Origin: Sphaerisporangium album
GTDB lineage: Bacteria > Actinomycetota > Actinomycetes > Streptosporangiales > Streptosporangiaceae
Assembly: GCF_003323745.1 (NCBI RefSeq)
Contig: NZ_QOIL01000001.1
Location: 186,001-250,000 of the forward strand
Reading direction: 5' to 3'
DNA length: 64,000 bases
How positions within the stretch are numbered: position 1 is the stretch's first letter; each line of letters starts with the position of its first letter. Positions 25,217 through 35,216 of this stretch are shown piece by piece. Under the pieces are notes generated by a model. That model saw nothing but the letters and a program-made list of their open reading frames with translations. It did no database searches and was not told the DNA's origin. The translations under genes and the position numbers were made by a program.

Positions 25217-28200
25217 ATGCCTGCTGCCCGCCTCGGTCTCCCCGAGCCCCAGGGCCTGTACCACCCTTCGCACGAGCATGACGCCTGTGGTGTCGCCATG
25301 GTGGCCGACGTGAACGGCCGCCGCACGCACGACATCGTCGCGAAGGCGCTGACGGCACTGTGCAATCTCGATCACCGAGGAGCCAAGGGTAGTGAACCGG
25401 ACACCGGGGACGGTGCCGGCATCCTGACGCAGTTGCCCGACGCGTTCCTCCGCGTCTCGGTGGACTTCCCCCTTCCCCCGGCCGGCTCCTACGCCGCCGG
25501 CATCGCCTTCCTGCCGGTGGACGCGCAGGCCCGCGCGATCGCCACCGGGATGATCGAGGAGATCGCCGCCGAGGAGGGCCTCACGGTTCTCGGGTGGCGC
25601 GAGCTCCCCGTCGACGCCTCCCACCCGGGCCCGAGCGCCCGCGCCGTCATGCCCGCGTTCCTGCAGCTCTTCGTCTCCTCGCCGGGCGGCGAGACCGGCC
25701 TGGAGCTCGACCGGCTGGCCTTCTGCCTGCGCAAGCGGGCCGAGCACGAGGTGGACGTCTACTTCCCCTCGCTGTCGTCGCGGACGATCGTCTACAAGGG
25801 CATGCTGACGACCCCGCAGCTCGGCGAGTTCTTCCCGGACCTGACCGACGAGCGCTTCGAGAGCGCGATCGCGCTGGTGCACTCGCGGTTCTCCACCAAC
25901 ACCTTCCCGTCGTGGCCGCTGGCGCACCCTTACCGGTACGTCGCCCACAACGGTGAGATCAACACCGTCAAGGGCAACCGCAACTGGATGCGGGCCCGCG
26001 AGGCGATGCTGAACAGCGAGCTGATCCCCGGCGACCTCGCGCGGCTCTTCCCGATCTGCGACCCGGACGGCTCGGACACCGCGTCCTTCGACGAGTGCCT
26101 GGAACTGCTGCACCTCGGCGGCAGGAGCCTGCCGCACGCCGTGCTGATGATGATCCCCGAGGCGTGGGAGAACCACGCCGAGATGGACCCGGCGCGGCGC
26201 GCGTTCTACGAGTACCACTCCACCTCGATGGAGGCGTGGGACGGCCCGGCGTCGATCACCTTCAGCGATGGCACGCTGGTCGGCGCGGTGCTGGACCGCA
26301 ACGGCCTGCGCCCGGGACGCTACTGGGTGACCGAGGACGGCCTGGTGGTGCTCGCCTCCGAGGCCGGCGTGCTCGACATCGAGCCGTCGCGGGTGGTCCG
26401 CAAGGGCCGCCTGCAGCCCGGCAAGATGTTCCTCGTCGACACCTCCCTCGGCAAGATCATCGAGGACGACGAGATCAAGGCCGAGCTGGCCGCCGCCGAG
26501 CCGTACGCCGACTGGCTGCACGCCGGTCTCGTCCGGTTCGAGGAGCTGCCCGAGCGCCAGCGCCCGATCGTCACCCACGAGGCCCTGGTGAAGCGCCAGC
26601 AGACCTTCGGGTACACCGAGGAGGAGCTGCGGATCATCCTGGCGCCGATGGCGAAGGCGGGCGCCGAGCCGATCGGCTCGATGGGCACCGACTCGCCGGT
26701 GGCGGTGCTGAGCGAGAAGCCGAGGCTGCTGTTCGACTACTTCAGCCAGCTCTTCGCCCAGGTCACCAACCCGCCGCTCGACGCGATCCGCGAAGAGCTG
26801 GTCACCTCGCTGCAGACGACGATCGGCCCCGAGGCCAACCTGCTCGCGCCGGGACCCGCGTCCTGCCGCAGGCTCGTGCTGCCCTATCCGGTGATCGACA
26901 ACGACGAGCTCGCGAAGATCATCCACATCAACGACGAGGGCGCGCTGCCGGGCTTCCAGCCGCACGTCGTCTCCGGCCTGTTCGAGGTCTCCGGCGGCGG
27001 CGAGGGGCTGCTGCACCGCCTGGAGGAGATCTGCGCCGAGGTCTCCGCGGCCATCGCCGGCGGCGCCCGCATCATCGTGCTGTCCGACCGCGGCTCCGAC
27101 GCGCGCATGGCGCCGATCCCGTCGCTGATGCTGACCGGCGCGGTGCACCACCACCTGATCCACGAGAGGTCGCGGACGCGCGTCGGCCTGGTCGTCGAGA
27201 CCGGAGAGGCCCGCGAGTGCCACCACATGGCGCTGCTGATCGGGTACGGCGCCTCCGCGGTCAACCCGTACCTCGCGATCGAGACCGTCGAGGACATGAT
27301 CGCCTCCGGGACGCTCGCGCTCGACCCGCGCGTGGCCGTCCGCAACCTGATCAAGGCGTACGGCAAGGGCGTCCTGAAGATCATGTCCAAGATGGGCGTG
27401 TCCACGGTCGCGTCCTACACCGGCGCGCAGATCTTCGAGGCGCTGGGCCTCGGCCAGGACGTCGTGGACGCCTGCTTCGCCGGCACCACCTCCCGGCTCG
27501 GCGGCGTCGGCTTCGACGTGCTGGCCCGCGAGGCGGCGCTGCGCCACCGGCGCGCCTACCCGCGCGCCGAGAACGCCCACCGCCGGCTGGAGGTCGGCGG
27601 CGAGTACCAGTGGCGCCGCGAGGGCGAGCCTCACCTGTTCAGCCCGGAGACGGTCTTCCGCCTCCAGCACGCGACGCGCACCCGCCGCTACGAGATCTTC
27701 AAGCAGTACACCGATCTGGTGGACGGCCAGGCCGAGAAGCTCATGACGCTGCGCGGCCTGTTCAAGCTGCGCGAGGGCCTGCGCCCGGCCGTGCCGATCG
27801 AGGAGGTCGAGCCGGTCGAGAGCATCGTGCGGCGCTTCTCCACCGGCGCGATGTCCTACGGGTCGATCTCGCGGGAGGCGCACGAGACCATCGCGATCGC
27901 CATGAACCGGCTGGGCGCCAAGTCCAACACCGGCGAGGGCGGCGAGGACCCGGAGCGGCTGCACGACCCCGCGCGCCGCAGCGCGATCAAGCAGGTGGCC
28001 TCCGGCCGCTTCGGCGTCACCAGCGAGTACCTGGTCAACGCCACGGACCTGCAGATCAAGATGGCGCAGGGCGCCAAGCCCGGCGAGGGCGGCCAGCTTC
28101 CCGGCCACAAGGTGTACCCGTGGATCGCCAAGACCCGGCACTCCACGCCCGGCGTCGGCCTCATCTCGCCGCCGCCGCACCACGACATCTACTCGATCGA

Positions 28201-29731
28201 GGACCTCGCCCAGCTCATCCACGACCTGAAGAACTCCAACCCCGAGGCGCGCGTCCACGTCAAGCTGGTCGCCGAGGTCGGGGTCGGCACGGTCGCGGCG
28301 GGCGTCAGCAAGGCCCACGCCGACGTCGTGCTCATCTCGGGCCACGACGGCGGCACCGGCGCCTCGCCGCTGACCTCGATCAAGCACGCGGGGGCGCCCT
28401 GGGAGCTCGGCCTGGCCGAGACCCAGCAGACCCTGCTGCTCAACGGCCTGCGCGACCGCATCGTCGTCCAGGCGGACGGCCAGCTCAAGACCGGCAGGGA
28501 CGTCATCGTCGCCGCGCTGCTCGGGGCCGAGGAGTTCGGCTTCGCGACCGCGCCGCTGGTGGTGTCCGGCTGCGTCATGATGCGCGTCTGCCACCTGGAC
28601 ACCTGCCCGGTCGGCGTCGCGACGCAGAACCCCGAGCTGCGCAGGCGGTTCAGCGGCAAGCCGGAGTTCGTGGTCAACTTCTTCGAGTTCGTGGCCCAGG
28701 AGGTGCGCGAGTACCTCGCCGCGCTCGGTTTCCGCTCGATCGACGAGGCCGTCGGCCACGCCGAGTACCTGGACACCACGGCCGCCGAGGACCACTGGAA
28801 GGCGGCGGGCCTGGACCTGTCGCCGATCCTGCACGTGCCCTCGCTTCCCGAGGGCACGCCGCTGCGGCACACCGTCGCACAGGACCACGGCCTGGACAAG
28901 GCGCTGGACAACACGCTGATCCAGCTCGCCGAGGGCGCGCTGAAGTTCGGCGACCGGGTGACGCTGGAGCTGCCGATCCGCAACGTCAACCGCACGGTCG
29001 GCACCATGCTCGGCAACCAGGTGACCAAGCGGTACGGCGGCGAGGGCCTGCCGGACAACACGATCGATGTGAGCTTCACCGGCTCGGCGGGCAACTCCTT
29101 CGGCGCCTTCGTGCCGAGGGGCGTCACGCTGCGGCTGACCGGCGACGCCAACGACTACCTGGCCAAGGGCCTGTCGGGCGGCCGTGTCACCGTGCGGCCG
29201 CACCCGGACGCGCCGTTCAGCGCCGAGACGCAGGTCATCGCCGGGAACGTCGGCCTGTACGGCGCGACCTCCGGTGAGGTGTTCATCCGGGGCGTGGTGG
29301 GCGAGCGGTTCTGCGTCCGCAACTCCGGTGCGACCGCGGTCGTCGAGGGCGTGGGCGACCACGGCTGCGAGTACATGACGGGCGGCCGCGCGATCGTGCT
29401 CGGCCCGACCGGCCGCAACTTCGCCGCGGGCATGTCGGGCGGCATCGCCTACGTGCTGGACCTGAACCAGGCGCGGGTCAACCGCGAGATGGTCGAGATC
29501 GAGCAGCTCACCGAGGCCGACTCGGAGTTCCTGCGCGAGATCGTCGAGCGCCACCTCGCCGAGACGGGCTCCACCGTCGCCAAGGCGCTGCTGGACGACT
29601 GGGACGGCACGCTGACCCGCTTCGGCAAGATCATGCCGATCGACTACAAGAGGGTGCTCAAGGCCGCCGAGACCGCGCGGGCCGAGGGCCGGGACATCGA
29701 CGAGGCGGTCATGGCCGCCGTGCACGGTTAG
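25217..29731 (+). CDS. gltB: glutamate synthase (NADPH) large subunit
   Basis: 1504 residues from ATG 25217, chosen for GGGAGG six bases upstream; an in-frame ATG at 25073 would add an unconserved tail. The enzyme makes two glutamates from glutamine and 2-oxoglutarate. The N-terminal amidotransferase domain begins after a 23-residue propeptide ([11 protein letters not shown], Cys24 becomes the catalytic N-terminus). The synthase domain has [12 protein letters not shown] and [13 protein letters not shown] (FMN and substrate loops). The 3Fe-4S cluster Cys are in [15 protein letters not shown]. The C-terminal GXGXG beta-helix is intact. gltD follows after 16 bases. Promoter elements before 25217 are unclear; TAGTCT near 25118 is one candidate. 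Confidence 0.97.
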   Translation: MPAARLGLPEPQGLYHPSHEHDACGVAMVADVNGRRTHDIVAKALTALCNLDHRGAKGSEPDTGDGAGILTQLPDAFLRVSVDFPLPPAGSYAAGIAFLPVDAQARAIATGMIEEIAAEEGLTVLGWRELPVDASHPGPSARAVMPAFLQLFVSSPGGETGLELDRLAFCLRKRAEHEVDVYFPSLSSRTIVYKGMLTTPQLGEFFPDLTDERFESAIALVHSRFSTNTFPSWPLAHPYRYVAHNGEINTVKGNRNWMRAREAMLNSELIPGDLARLFPICDPDGSDTASFDECLELLHLGGRSLPHAVLMMIPEAWENHAEMDPARRAFYEYHSTSMEAWDGPASITFSDGTLVGAVLDRNGLRPGRYWVTEDGLVVLASEAGVLDIEPSRVVRKGRLQPGKMFLVDTSLGKIIEDDEIKAELAAAEPYADWLHAGLVRFEELPERQRPIVTHEALVKRQQTFGYTEEELRIILAPMAKAGAEPIGSMGTDSPVAVLSEKPRLLFDYFSQLFAQVTNPPLDAIREELVTSLQTTIGPEANLLAPGPASCRRLVLPYPVIDNDELAKIIHINDEGALPGFQPHVVSGLFEVSGGGEGLLHRLEEICAEVSAAIAGGARIIVLSDRGSDARMAPIPSLMLTGAVHHHLIHERSRTRVGLVVETGEARECHHMALLIGYGASAVNPYLAIETVEDMIASGTLALDPRVAVRNLIKAYGKGVLKIMSKMGVSTVASYTGAQIFEALGLGQDVVDACFAGTTSRLGGVGFDVLAREAALRHRRAYPRAENAHRRLEVGGEYQWRREGEPHLFSPETVFRLQHATRTRRYEIFKQYTDLVDGQAEKLMTLRGLFKLREGLRPAVPIEEVEPVESIVRRFSTGAMSYGSISREAHETIAIAMNRLGAKSNTGEGGEDPERLHDPARRSAIKQVASGRFGVTSEYLVNATDLQIKMAQGAKPGEGGQLPGHKVYPWIAKTRHSTPGVGLISPPPHHDIYSIEDLAQLIHDLKNSNPEARVHVKLVAEVGVGTVAAGVSKAHADVVLISGHDGGTGASPLTSIKHAGAPWELGLAETQQTLLLNGLRDRIVVQADGQLKTGRDVIVAALLGAEEFGFATAPLVVSGCVMMRVCHLDTCPVGVATQNPELRRRFSGKPEFVVNFFEFVAQEVREYLAALGFRSIDEAVGHAEYLDTTAAEDHWKAAGLDLSPILHVPSLPEGTPLRHTVAQDHGLDKALDNTLIQLAEGALKFGDRVTLELPIRNVNRTVGTMLGNQVTKRYGGEGLPDNTIDVSFTGSAGNSFGAFVPRGVTLRLTGDANDYLAKGLSGGRVTVRPHPDAPFSAETQVIAGNVGLYGATSGEVFIRGVVGERFCVRNSGATAVVEGVGDHGCEYMTGGRAIVLGPTGRNFAAGMSGGIAYVLDLNQARVNREMVEIEQLTEADSEFLREIVERHLAETGSTVAKALLDDWDGTLTRFGKIMPIDYKRVLKAAETARAEGRDIDEAVMAAVHG

Positions 29732-29747
29732 AGGGGGGTTCCACCGA

Positions 29748-31232
29748 ATGGCCGACCCGAAGGGTTTCCTGACGCACGCCCGTGAGCTGCCGGCGCGCCG
29801 CCCGGTCGACGTGCGCATCCGCGACTGGCGCGAGGTCTACGAGGACTTCCCCAAGCCCGCGCTGACCGCGCAGGCCGCGCGGTGCATGGACTGCGGCATC
29901 CCGTTCTGTCACAACGGCTGCCCGCTCGGGAACCTCATCCCCGAGTGGAACGACCTGGTGTACCGCGACGACTGGCGTGAGGCGATCGAGCGGCTGCACG
30001 CCACCAACAACTTCCCGGAGTTCACCGGGCGGTTGTGCCCCGCGCCGTGCGAGGCGGCGTGCGTGCTCGGCATCAACTCCGACCCGGTGGCGATCAAGCG
30101 CGTCGAGGTCGAGATCATCGACCGCGCCTTCGCCGAGGGCTGGGTGACCCCGCGGCCGCCGGCGTCCAAGACCGGCAAGAGGGTGGCCGTGGTCGGCTCC
30201 GGCCCCGCGGGCCTGGCCGCCGCCCAGCAGCTCACCCGCGCCGGGCACGACGTCGTGGTGTTCGAGCGGGCCGACCGCGTCGGCGGGCTGCTGCGCTACG
30301 GCATCCCCGAGTTCAAGATGGAGAAGCGCCACGTCGACCGGCGCCTGGCGCAGATGCGCGCCGAGGGCACCGAGTTCCGCGCCGGGGTCAACGTCGGCGT
30401 GGACGTCACGGTCGCGCGGCTGCGCGAGGAGTTCGACGCGATCGTGCTGGCGGGCGGTGCCACGGCGTGGCGCGACCTGCCGGTGGCGGGGCGGGAGCTC
30501 GCGGGCGTGTACCAGGCGATGGAGTACCTGCCGCCGGCCAACAAGGCGCAGGAGGGCGACTACCCGCGGTCCCCGATCTCCGCCGAGGGCAAGCACGTCG
30601 TGGTGATCGGCGGCGGCGACACCGGCGCCGACTGCATCGGCACGGCGGTGCGCCAGGGCGCGGCCTCGATCACCCAGCTGGAGATCATGCCGAGGCCGCC
30701 GGCCCAGCGGCCGGACGCCCAGCCGTGGCCGACCTACCCGATGTTGTTCAAGATGGAGAGCGCCCACGAGGAGCTCGAGGCCGGGACCGGCGCGCGGGTG
30801 TACGCGGTGTCCACGACCGAGTTCGTCGGCGACGAGCAGGGCCGGGTGAAGGCCCTGCGCCTGGTGGACGTCGAGGGCCCGGCGGGAGGCTTCAAGCCCA
30901 TCCCGGGCTCGGAGCGCGAGATCCCCGCCGAGCTGGTCACGCTGGCGATGGGCTTCGTGGGGCCGGAGAAGGGCCCTCTGCTCGACGACCTCGCCGCGCT
31001 CGCCGGCGAGCCGGAGGCGTTCTTCGACGCCCGTGGCAACGTGGCGCGGGACAAGGGGTACATGTCCGGCGTCGACGGCGTCTTCGTCGCCGGAGACATG
31101 GGCCGGGGGCAGTCGCTCATCGTCTGGGCGATCGCGGAGGGCCGCTCGGCGGCCGCGTCCGTCGACCGCTACCTGACCGGGCAGACGGCCCTTCCCGAGG
31201 CGATCCCGCCGACGGCCCGGCCGCTGGTCTGA
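29748..31232 (+). CDS. gltD: glutamate synthase (NADPH) small subunit
   Basis: 494 residues. It passes electrons from NADPH through FAD and two 4Fe-4S clusters to GltB. The N-terminal Cys motifs CMDCGIPFCHNGCPLGNLIPEW and RLCPAPCEAACVLG hold the clusters. The FAD loop is VVGSGPAGLAAAQQL, and the NADPH loop is VIGGGDTGADCIGTAV. The C-terminal GDMGRGQSLIVWAIAEGR closes the FAD site. It ends just before a strong terminator (31240-31275). Confidence 0.97.
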   Translation: MADPKGFLTHARELPARRPVDVRIRDWREVYEDFPKPALTAQAARCMDCGIPFCHNGCPLGNLIPEWNDLVYRDDWREAIERLHATNNFPEFTGRLCPAPCEAACVLGINSDPVAIKRVEVEIIDRAFAEGWVTPRPPASKTGKRVAVVGSGPAGLAAAQQLTRAGHDVVVFERADRVGGLLRYGIPEFKMEKRHVDRRLAQMRAEGTEFRAGVNVGVDVTVARLREEFDAIVLAGGATAWRDLPVAGRELAGVYQAMEYLPPANKAQEGDYPRSPISAEGKHVVVIGGGDTGADCIGTAVRQGAASITQLEIMPRPPAQRPDAQPWPTYPMLFKMESAHEELEAGTGARVYAVSTTEFVGDEQGRVKALRLVDVEGPAGGFKPIPGSEREIPAELVTLAMGFVGPEKGPLLDDLAALAGEPEAFFDARGNVARDKGYMSGVDGVFVAGDMGRGQSLIVWAIAEGRSAAASVDRYLTGQTALPEAIPPTARPLV

Positions 31233-31239
31233 CCTGCGA

Positions 31240-31275
31240 GGACGGCGCTTCGCTCATCGAAGCGCCGTCCTTTTT
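31240..31275 (+). terminator. intrinsic terminator of gltBD
   Basis: A perfect 13-pair stem, GGACGGCGCTTCG / CGAAGCGCCGTCC, with loop CTCAT and a TTTTT tract. It lies 8 bases after the gltD stop. It is the clearest intrinsic terminator in the window. Confidence 0.92.
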
Positions 31276-31318
31276 GTACGTTTTTATGCTTGCCTCATAT
31301 AGCTTGTTGTTACATGTG

Positions 31319-31325
31319 TATAGAT
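31319..31325 (+). promoter_or_regulatory. possible -10 element for the subtilase gene
   Basis: TATAGAT in an unusually AT-rich patch (31271-31330), 100 bases before the subtilase ATG. A good -35 at normal spacing is not evident. A 7-pair hairpin (TGCCTCG / CGAGGCA, 31389-31409) lies in the presumed 5' leader. Confidence 0.35.
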
Positions 31326-31424
31326 CGGGTCGTACGCCGGAGGAATCTGTCGACAAGTTGCTTTGGTCCTCGATCCCCTGAAAGATGCTGCCTCGTCATA
31401 CGCGAGGCATGAGGAGAGGGTCAG

Positions 31425-33128
31425 ATGACGCGGGGGTACGGACGCCTGAAAGGCGCTGTCGTTTCGGCCACGGTGGGCGCGCTCGCCGTCGGCTCTCTCC
31501 TGACGGGCGCCGGTCCCGCCGGCGCCGCGTCCGTCCGCGAGGCGACGTCGGACTTCCTGGTCTTCTACGCGCCCGGCGCCAGGGACGACGCGCTCGGCGC
31601 GATCAGGGCCGCGGGAGGCACGGCGGGCGCCGTCGACGCCAAGCTCGGCTACGTCGTCGCCCGGGGCGCGGGAACCGCGTTCGCCGAGCGGCTCGGCTCC
31701 TCCCGGTCGGTCGTCGGCGTGACGAGCGACCGCCGGATCGGCGCGGCCACCGCTCTGACCTCCGCGTCCACGCGCGCCGCGGCCGCCACGGCCGAAGGCG
31801 TCACCGAGACCACGTCGGCGAGCACCGCGCTGGCGAGCACCGCGTCCAAGGGCGGCGCGGACCCGCTGTCGTCCCGGCAGTGGGACATGAAGATGATCGG
31901 CGCGACCGCCTCCGGCTCCTACGCCAAGGCCCGCGGCAGCAAGAAGGTCCTGGTCGGCATCATCGACACCGGCGTGGACGGCAACCACCCGGACATCGCC
32001 CCGAACTTCAACCGCGCGCTCAGCCGCAACTTCGTCACCGACCGCCCGAACGACTCCAATGGCAAGAAGCTCGACGGGCCGTGCGAGGTCAAGAGCTGCA
32101 AGGACCCGGTCGACGCGGACGACGACGGCCACGGCACCCACGTCGCCAGCACGATCGGCTCGCCGCTCAACGGCATCGGGGTCGCGGGGGTCGCGCCCGG
32201 CGTGTCGCTGGTCAACATCCGCGCCGGCACGGACTCGGGCTTCTTCTTCCTCAAGCCGGTCCTGGACGCGCTCACCTACGCGGGCGACGCGGGCATCGAC
32301 GTGGTCAACATGAGCTTCTACGTCGACCCGTGGACGTTCAACTGCGCCCACAACCCGTCGGACTCCCGGGCCGAGCAGCTCCAGCAGCAGGGCATCATCA
32401 CCGGCGTCCAGCGCGCGCTCGACTACGCCCGCGGCCACGGCGTCACGCTCATCAGCGCCCTCGGCAACGGCGCCACCGACCTCGGCCGCCCGACCGTGGA
32501 CAAGGACAGCCCCGGCTACCCGCTCAACAGCGAGCGCGACCGCAAGATCGACAACTCCTGCCTCAACGTCCCGGCCGAGTCCCGCGGCGTCGTGTCCATC
32601 TCCGCGCTCGGCCCGAGCGGGGGCAAGGCCTGGTACTCCGACTACGGCGTGGAGCAGACCGACCTGTCCGCCCCCGGCGGCGACCCCTCCGACGAGGGTA
32701 CGTCCCTGAAGGGTACGGCCCGCGAGATCCTCGCCGCGGCCCCGGAGAAGGTGCTGCGCAGGCAGAACCTGATCGACGCCTCGGGCAGGCCCAAGAGCTC
32801 GCAGGTGGTACGCGACTGCCACAACGGGAAGTGCGCCTACTACCAGTACCTGTCGGGCACCTCGATGGCCTCGCCGCACGCCGCGGGCGTCGCCGCGATC
32901 CTGATCAGCCGCTTCGGCAAGCCGGGCAAGGGCGGCCTGGCCCTCAGCCCCGCCACGGTGGAGAAGCTGCTGTACGCCACGGCCACTCCGAAGGCGTGCC
33001 CCGCGTCCGGCTCCACGAAGTACTCCGTCAGCGAGGACACGCACGTCTGCGCCGGCCCCCGCGACAAGAACGGCTTCTACGGGCGCGGCGTCGTCAGCGC
33101 CTCGCGCGCCGCGACCACCAAGGGCTGA
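31425..33128 (+). CDS. secreted S8-family (subtilisin-like) serine protease
   Basis: 567 residues from ATG 31425, with GAGGAGAGGG upstream. A signal peptide ends around TGAGPAGAAS (about 36). A propeptide with an I9-like pattern follows (DFLVFYAPGA ... VDAKLGYVVARG). The catalytic triad is clear: Asp in GIIDTGVDGNHPD, His in DDGHGTHVAS and Ser in SGTSMASPHAAGVAA. Three or four Cys in the C-terminal half (SCLNVP, RDCHNGKC, KACPASG) may form disulfides. It is likely an extracellular protease. It stands alone between gltBD and pyk, with its own AT-rich promoter region. Confidence 0.94.
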   Translation: MTRGYGRLKGAVVSATVGALAVGSLLTGAGPAGAASVREATSDFLVFYAPGARDDALGAIRAAGGTAGAVDAKLGYVVARGAGTAFAERLGSSRSVVGVTSDRRIGAATALTSASTRAAAATAEGVTETTSASTALASTASKGGADPLSSRQWDMKMIGATASGSYAKARGSKKVLVGIIDTGVDGNHPDIAPNFNRALSRNFVTDRPNDSNGKKLDGPCEVKSCKDPVDADDDGHGTHVASTIGSPLNGIGVAGVAPGVSLVNIRAGTDSGFFFLKPVLDALTYAGDAGIDVVNMSFYVDPWTFNCAHNPSDSRAEQLQQQGIITGVQRALDYARGHGVTLISALGNGATDLGRPTVDKDSPGYPLNSERDRKIDNSCLNVPAESRGVVSISALGPSGGKAWYSDYGVEQTDLSAPGGDPSDEGTSLKGTAREILAAAPEKVLRRQNLIDASGRPKSSQVVRDCHNGKCAYYQYLSGTSMASPHAAGVAAILISRFGKPGKGGLALSPATVEKLLYATATPKACPASGSTKYSVSEDTHVCAGPRDKNGFYGRGVVSASRAATTKG

Positions 33129-33488
33129 CCTGTTCGGGCGCCTCACGAGCGCCCCGAACCGCCGGGCCGAAGGCTCGGCCACAGGCATGACACCTCCCTC
33201 CCGGGCGGCACGGCTCACGGCCGTCCGGGACCAGCGCGCCGGATCGCCGGGCGGCCCCCCTCGCCGCCCGGCGGCAACTATCCTGTGATGCGCACGGACA
33301 CCATTGACGGACCACCCGGGCCCGGCCGCCGCCGTCGCGGCCTCCATCCCGGAGCCCCTCGTGACAGGGGCTCCCTCCCGCGACGCGGAACACCGGGGCC
33401 CTTATGGCGATCCCATGTCACCTGGATTTCGCCAGGGGCTGTGGACTTCGTCATCGCCAAGTGGTCTGTACCAATTAGGGTAGGACTT
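33129..33488 (+). other. 360-base gap between subtilase and pyk
   Basis: Terminator-like hairpins (33132-33159 and 33165-33180) lie after the subtilase. A TATCCT hexamer near 33280 could be a -10. A perfect 8-pair hairpin GGAGCCCC / GGGGCTCC (33351-33374) may be part of the pyk leader. A TTAGGGT motif ends about 8 bases before the pyk GTG. A long ORF through this gap is an upstream extension of the pyk frame without conserved sequence. Confidence 0.5.
33132..33159 (+). terminator. hairpin after the subtilase gene
   Basis: GTTCGGG-CGC, loop, GCG-CCCCGAAC with one bulged C. It starts four bases after the stop. A second small hairpin, GGCCGA-AGGC-TCGGCC, follows at 33165-33180. There is no T-tract. 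Confidence 0.45.
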
Positions 33489-34922
33489 GTGAGTCGTCGA
33501 GCAAAGATCGTGTGCACACTGGGGCCGGCCACCTCCTCTCCGGAGCGCCTGCGCGAACTGATCGCGGCGGGAATGAACGTCGCCCGGTTCAACCTCAGTC
33601 ATGGGAGCCATGAGCTCCACAAAGAGATTCACGGGCGGGTGAGGGAGGCCGCCGCCGAGCTCGGCAAGGCCGTAGGAGTCCTGGCCGACCTGCAGGGGCC
33701 GAAGATCCGGGTCGGCCGCTTCGCCGAGGGTCCGGTCCGCCTGGGCTTCGGCGACGTCTTCACGATCACGACCGAGGACGTCCCCGGCGACCGCGCGCTG
33801 GTCTCCACCACCTACGAGGGGCTGCCCGCCGACGTCAATCCGGGTGACAAGATCCTGGTCGACGACGGGCGCCTGGTCCTGGAGGCCACGGCCGTCGAGG
33901 GCCCGCGCGTCGTCACCAAGGTCGTCGTCGGCGGCATGATCTCCGACAACAAGGGCCTCAACCTGCCCGGCGTCGCCGTGTCCGCCCCCGCCCTCACCGA
34001 GAAGGACGAGGAAGACCTGCGCTGGGCGCTGCGCACGGGCTTCGACATGATCGCCCTCTCCTTCGTCCGCAGCCCGGACGACGCCGCCCTGGTCCGGCAG
34101 ATCATGGACGAGGAGGGCGTGCACCTGCCGCTGCTCGCCAAGATCGAGAAGCCGCAGGCCGTCGACCTCCTGGAGGAGATCGTCGACGCCTTCGACGGCA
34201 TCATGGTCGCCCGCGGCGACCTCGGCGTCGAGCTGCCGCTGGAGCAGGTCCCGATCGTCCAGCGCCGCGCCATCGCCCTGGCGCGCGAGAAGGCCCACCC
34301 GGTCATCGTCGCCACCCAGATGCTCGACTCGATGATGACCGCGCCCCGGCCCACCCGCGCCGAGGCCTCCGACGTCGCCTACGCCGTCATGGACGGCGCC
34401 GACGCGGTCATGCTCTCGGGCGAGACGTCGGTCGGCAGCCACCCGATCGAGGCCGTCGCCACCATGGACCGCATCGCCTCCGCCGCCGAGGCCGAGACGC
34501 TGCAGTCCACCCACACCTTCGACCGCCTTCCCGAGACCACCGGCGGGGCCATCGCCCGCGCCGCGGCCGAGGTCGGCGCGATCGTCGGCGCCAAGGCCCT
34601 GTGCGCGTTCACGATGTCGGGCGAGACCGCGCGCCGCCTGGCCCGCTACCGCTCGCCGATCCCGCTGCTGGCCTTCACCTCCGCGCCGGAGGTTCGCGGC
34701 CAGCTCGCGCTGACCTGGGGCGTCGAGACCTTCGAGGTGCCCTTCGTCCACCACACCGACGACATGGTGCGCCAGGTCGAGTCGGCCCTGCTCTCGCTCG
34801 GCCGCTGCGAGAAGGGCGACAAGGTCGTCATCGTCGCCGGCTCGCCTCCCGGCAACCACGGCTCGACCAACGCCCTGCGGGTGCACACCATCGGCTCGGC
34901 GGTCTCCAGCGCCGGCACCTGA
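33489..34922 (+). CDS. pyk: pyruvate kinase
   Basis: 477 residues from GTG 33489; the frame is open to 33285 but conservation starts at SRRAKIVCTLGPATSS. It transfers phosphate from phosphoenolpyruvate to ADP in glycolysis. Seen in order: AGMNVARFNLSHG, LADLQGPKIRVG, the B-domain (about 70-170), LLAKIEKPQAV (catalytic Lys), MVARGDLGVELPLEQVP (Mg ligands) and ATQMLDSMMTAPRPTRAEASDVA. The C-terminal allosteric domain is present. A TAGGA sequence lies close to the GTG. The large inverted repeat at 34971-35008 probably ends the message. Confidence 0.97.
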   Translation: MSRRAKIVCTLGPATSSPERLRELIAAGMNVARFNLSHGSHELHKEIHGRVREAAAELGKAVGVLADLQGPKIRVGRFAEGPVRLGFGDVFTITTEDVPGDRALVSTTYEGLPADVNPGDKILVDDGRLVLEATAVEGPRVVTKVVVGGMISDNKGLNLPGVAVSAPALTEKDEEDLRWALRTGFDMIALSFVRSPDDAALVRQIMDEEGVHLPLLAKIEKPQAVDLLEEIVDAFDGIMVARGDLGVELPLEQVPIVQRRAIALAREKAHPVIVATQMLDSMMTAPRPTRAEASDVAYAVMDGADAVMLSGETSVGSHPIEAVATMDRIASAAEAETLQSTHTFDRLPETTGGAIARAAAEVGAIVGAKALCAFTMSGETARRLARYRSPIPLLAFTSAPEVRGQLALTWGVETFEVPFVHHTDDMVRQVESALLSLGRCEKGDKVVIVAGSPPGNHGSTNALRVHTIGSAVSSAGT

Positions 34923-34970
34923 GCGCGTACGGCGCGAGCGCGCGTGACGGTCGCGTAGGGGCCCGAGCGC

Positions 34971-35008
34971 GCGTACGGCCCGCCGGAAGGTTCCGGCGGG
35001 CCGTACGC
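34971..35008. terminator. large perfect inverted repeat between pyk and the tRNA gene
   Basis: GCGTACGGCCCGCCGGAA and its exact complement are separated by two bases: 18 pairs in the DNA. It lies between the converging pyk (+) and tRNA (-) genes, so it could stop both messages. There is no T-tract on either side. Confidence 0.6.
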
Positions 35009-35041
35009 GGACGATCTCGCGACAGAAACGATCTCGCTATG

Positions 35042-35072
35042 GACGGGAGCGACTCGACGGGTCGCTCCCGTC
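35042..35072 (-). terminator. hairpin downstream of the tRNA gene
   Basis: GACGGGAGCGAC / GTCGCTCCCGTC, 12 pairs with a 7-base loop, lies 22 bases past the tRNA 3' end on the minus strand. It is a likely processing or termination structure. No T-tract is seen. Confidence 0.45.
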
Positions 35073-35093
35073 GTGCTCGGGTGCCCGTTTCAG

Positions 35094-35166
35094 TGCCCCG
35101 AGTGGGATTCGAACCCACACTTGATGGATTTTGAGGCCATTGACTCTGCCGTTGGTCTATCGGGGC
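35094..35166 (-). tRNA. tRNA-Leu(CAA)-like gene with a short variable arm
   Basis: 73 bases, 5' end at 35166. The acceptor is GCCCCGA / TCGGGGC with seven pairs. The T-arm is GTGGG-TTCGAAT-CCCAC and the discriminator is A. CCA is not encoded. The D-arm is GACC...AGTC (three good pairs). The anticodon arm is ATGGC-CTCAAAA-TCCAT, which puts CAA at positions 34-36 and would read the Leu codon UUG. Two things are odd: the variable loop is only five bases (CAAGT), whereas tRNA-Leu normally has a long class II variable arm; and the last anticodon-stem pair (31:39) is C-U. The identity as a tRNA is firm; the amino acid is inferred from the anticodon. Confidence 0.85.
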
Positions 35167-35216
35167 GCCGTGAGGCTCGTGCCCCTAATCTAGCGGACGT
35201 AGGTACTCTCTTGGTC

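Noticed and set aside
25214-29818. A 1534-codon open frame on the minus strand over gltB
   Set aside because: It is the mirror of gltB in a GC-rich genome. The translation is rich in Arg, Gly, Asp and His with no conserved motif, while the plus strand has full GltB motifs.
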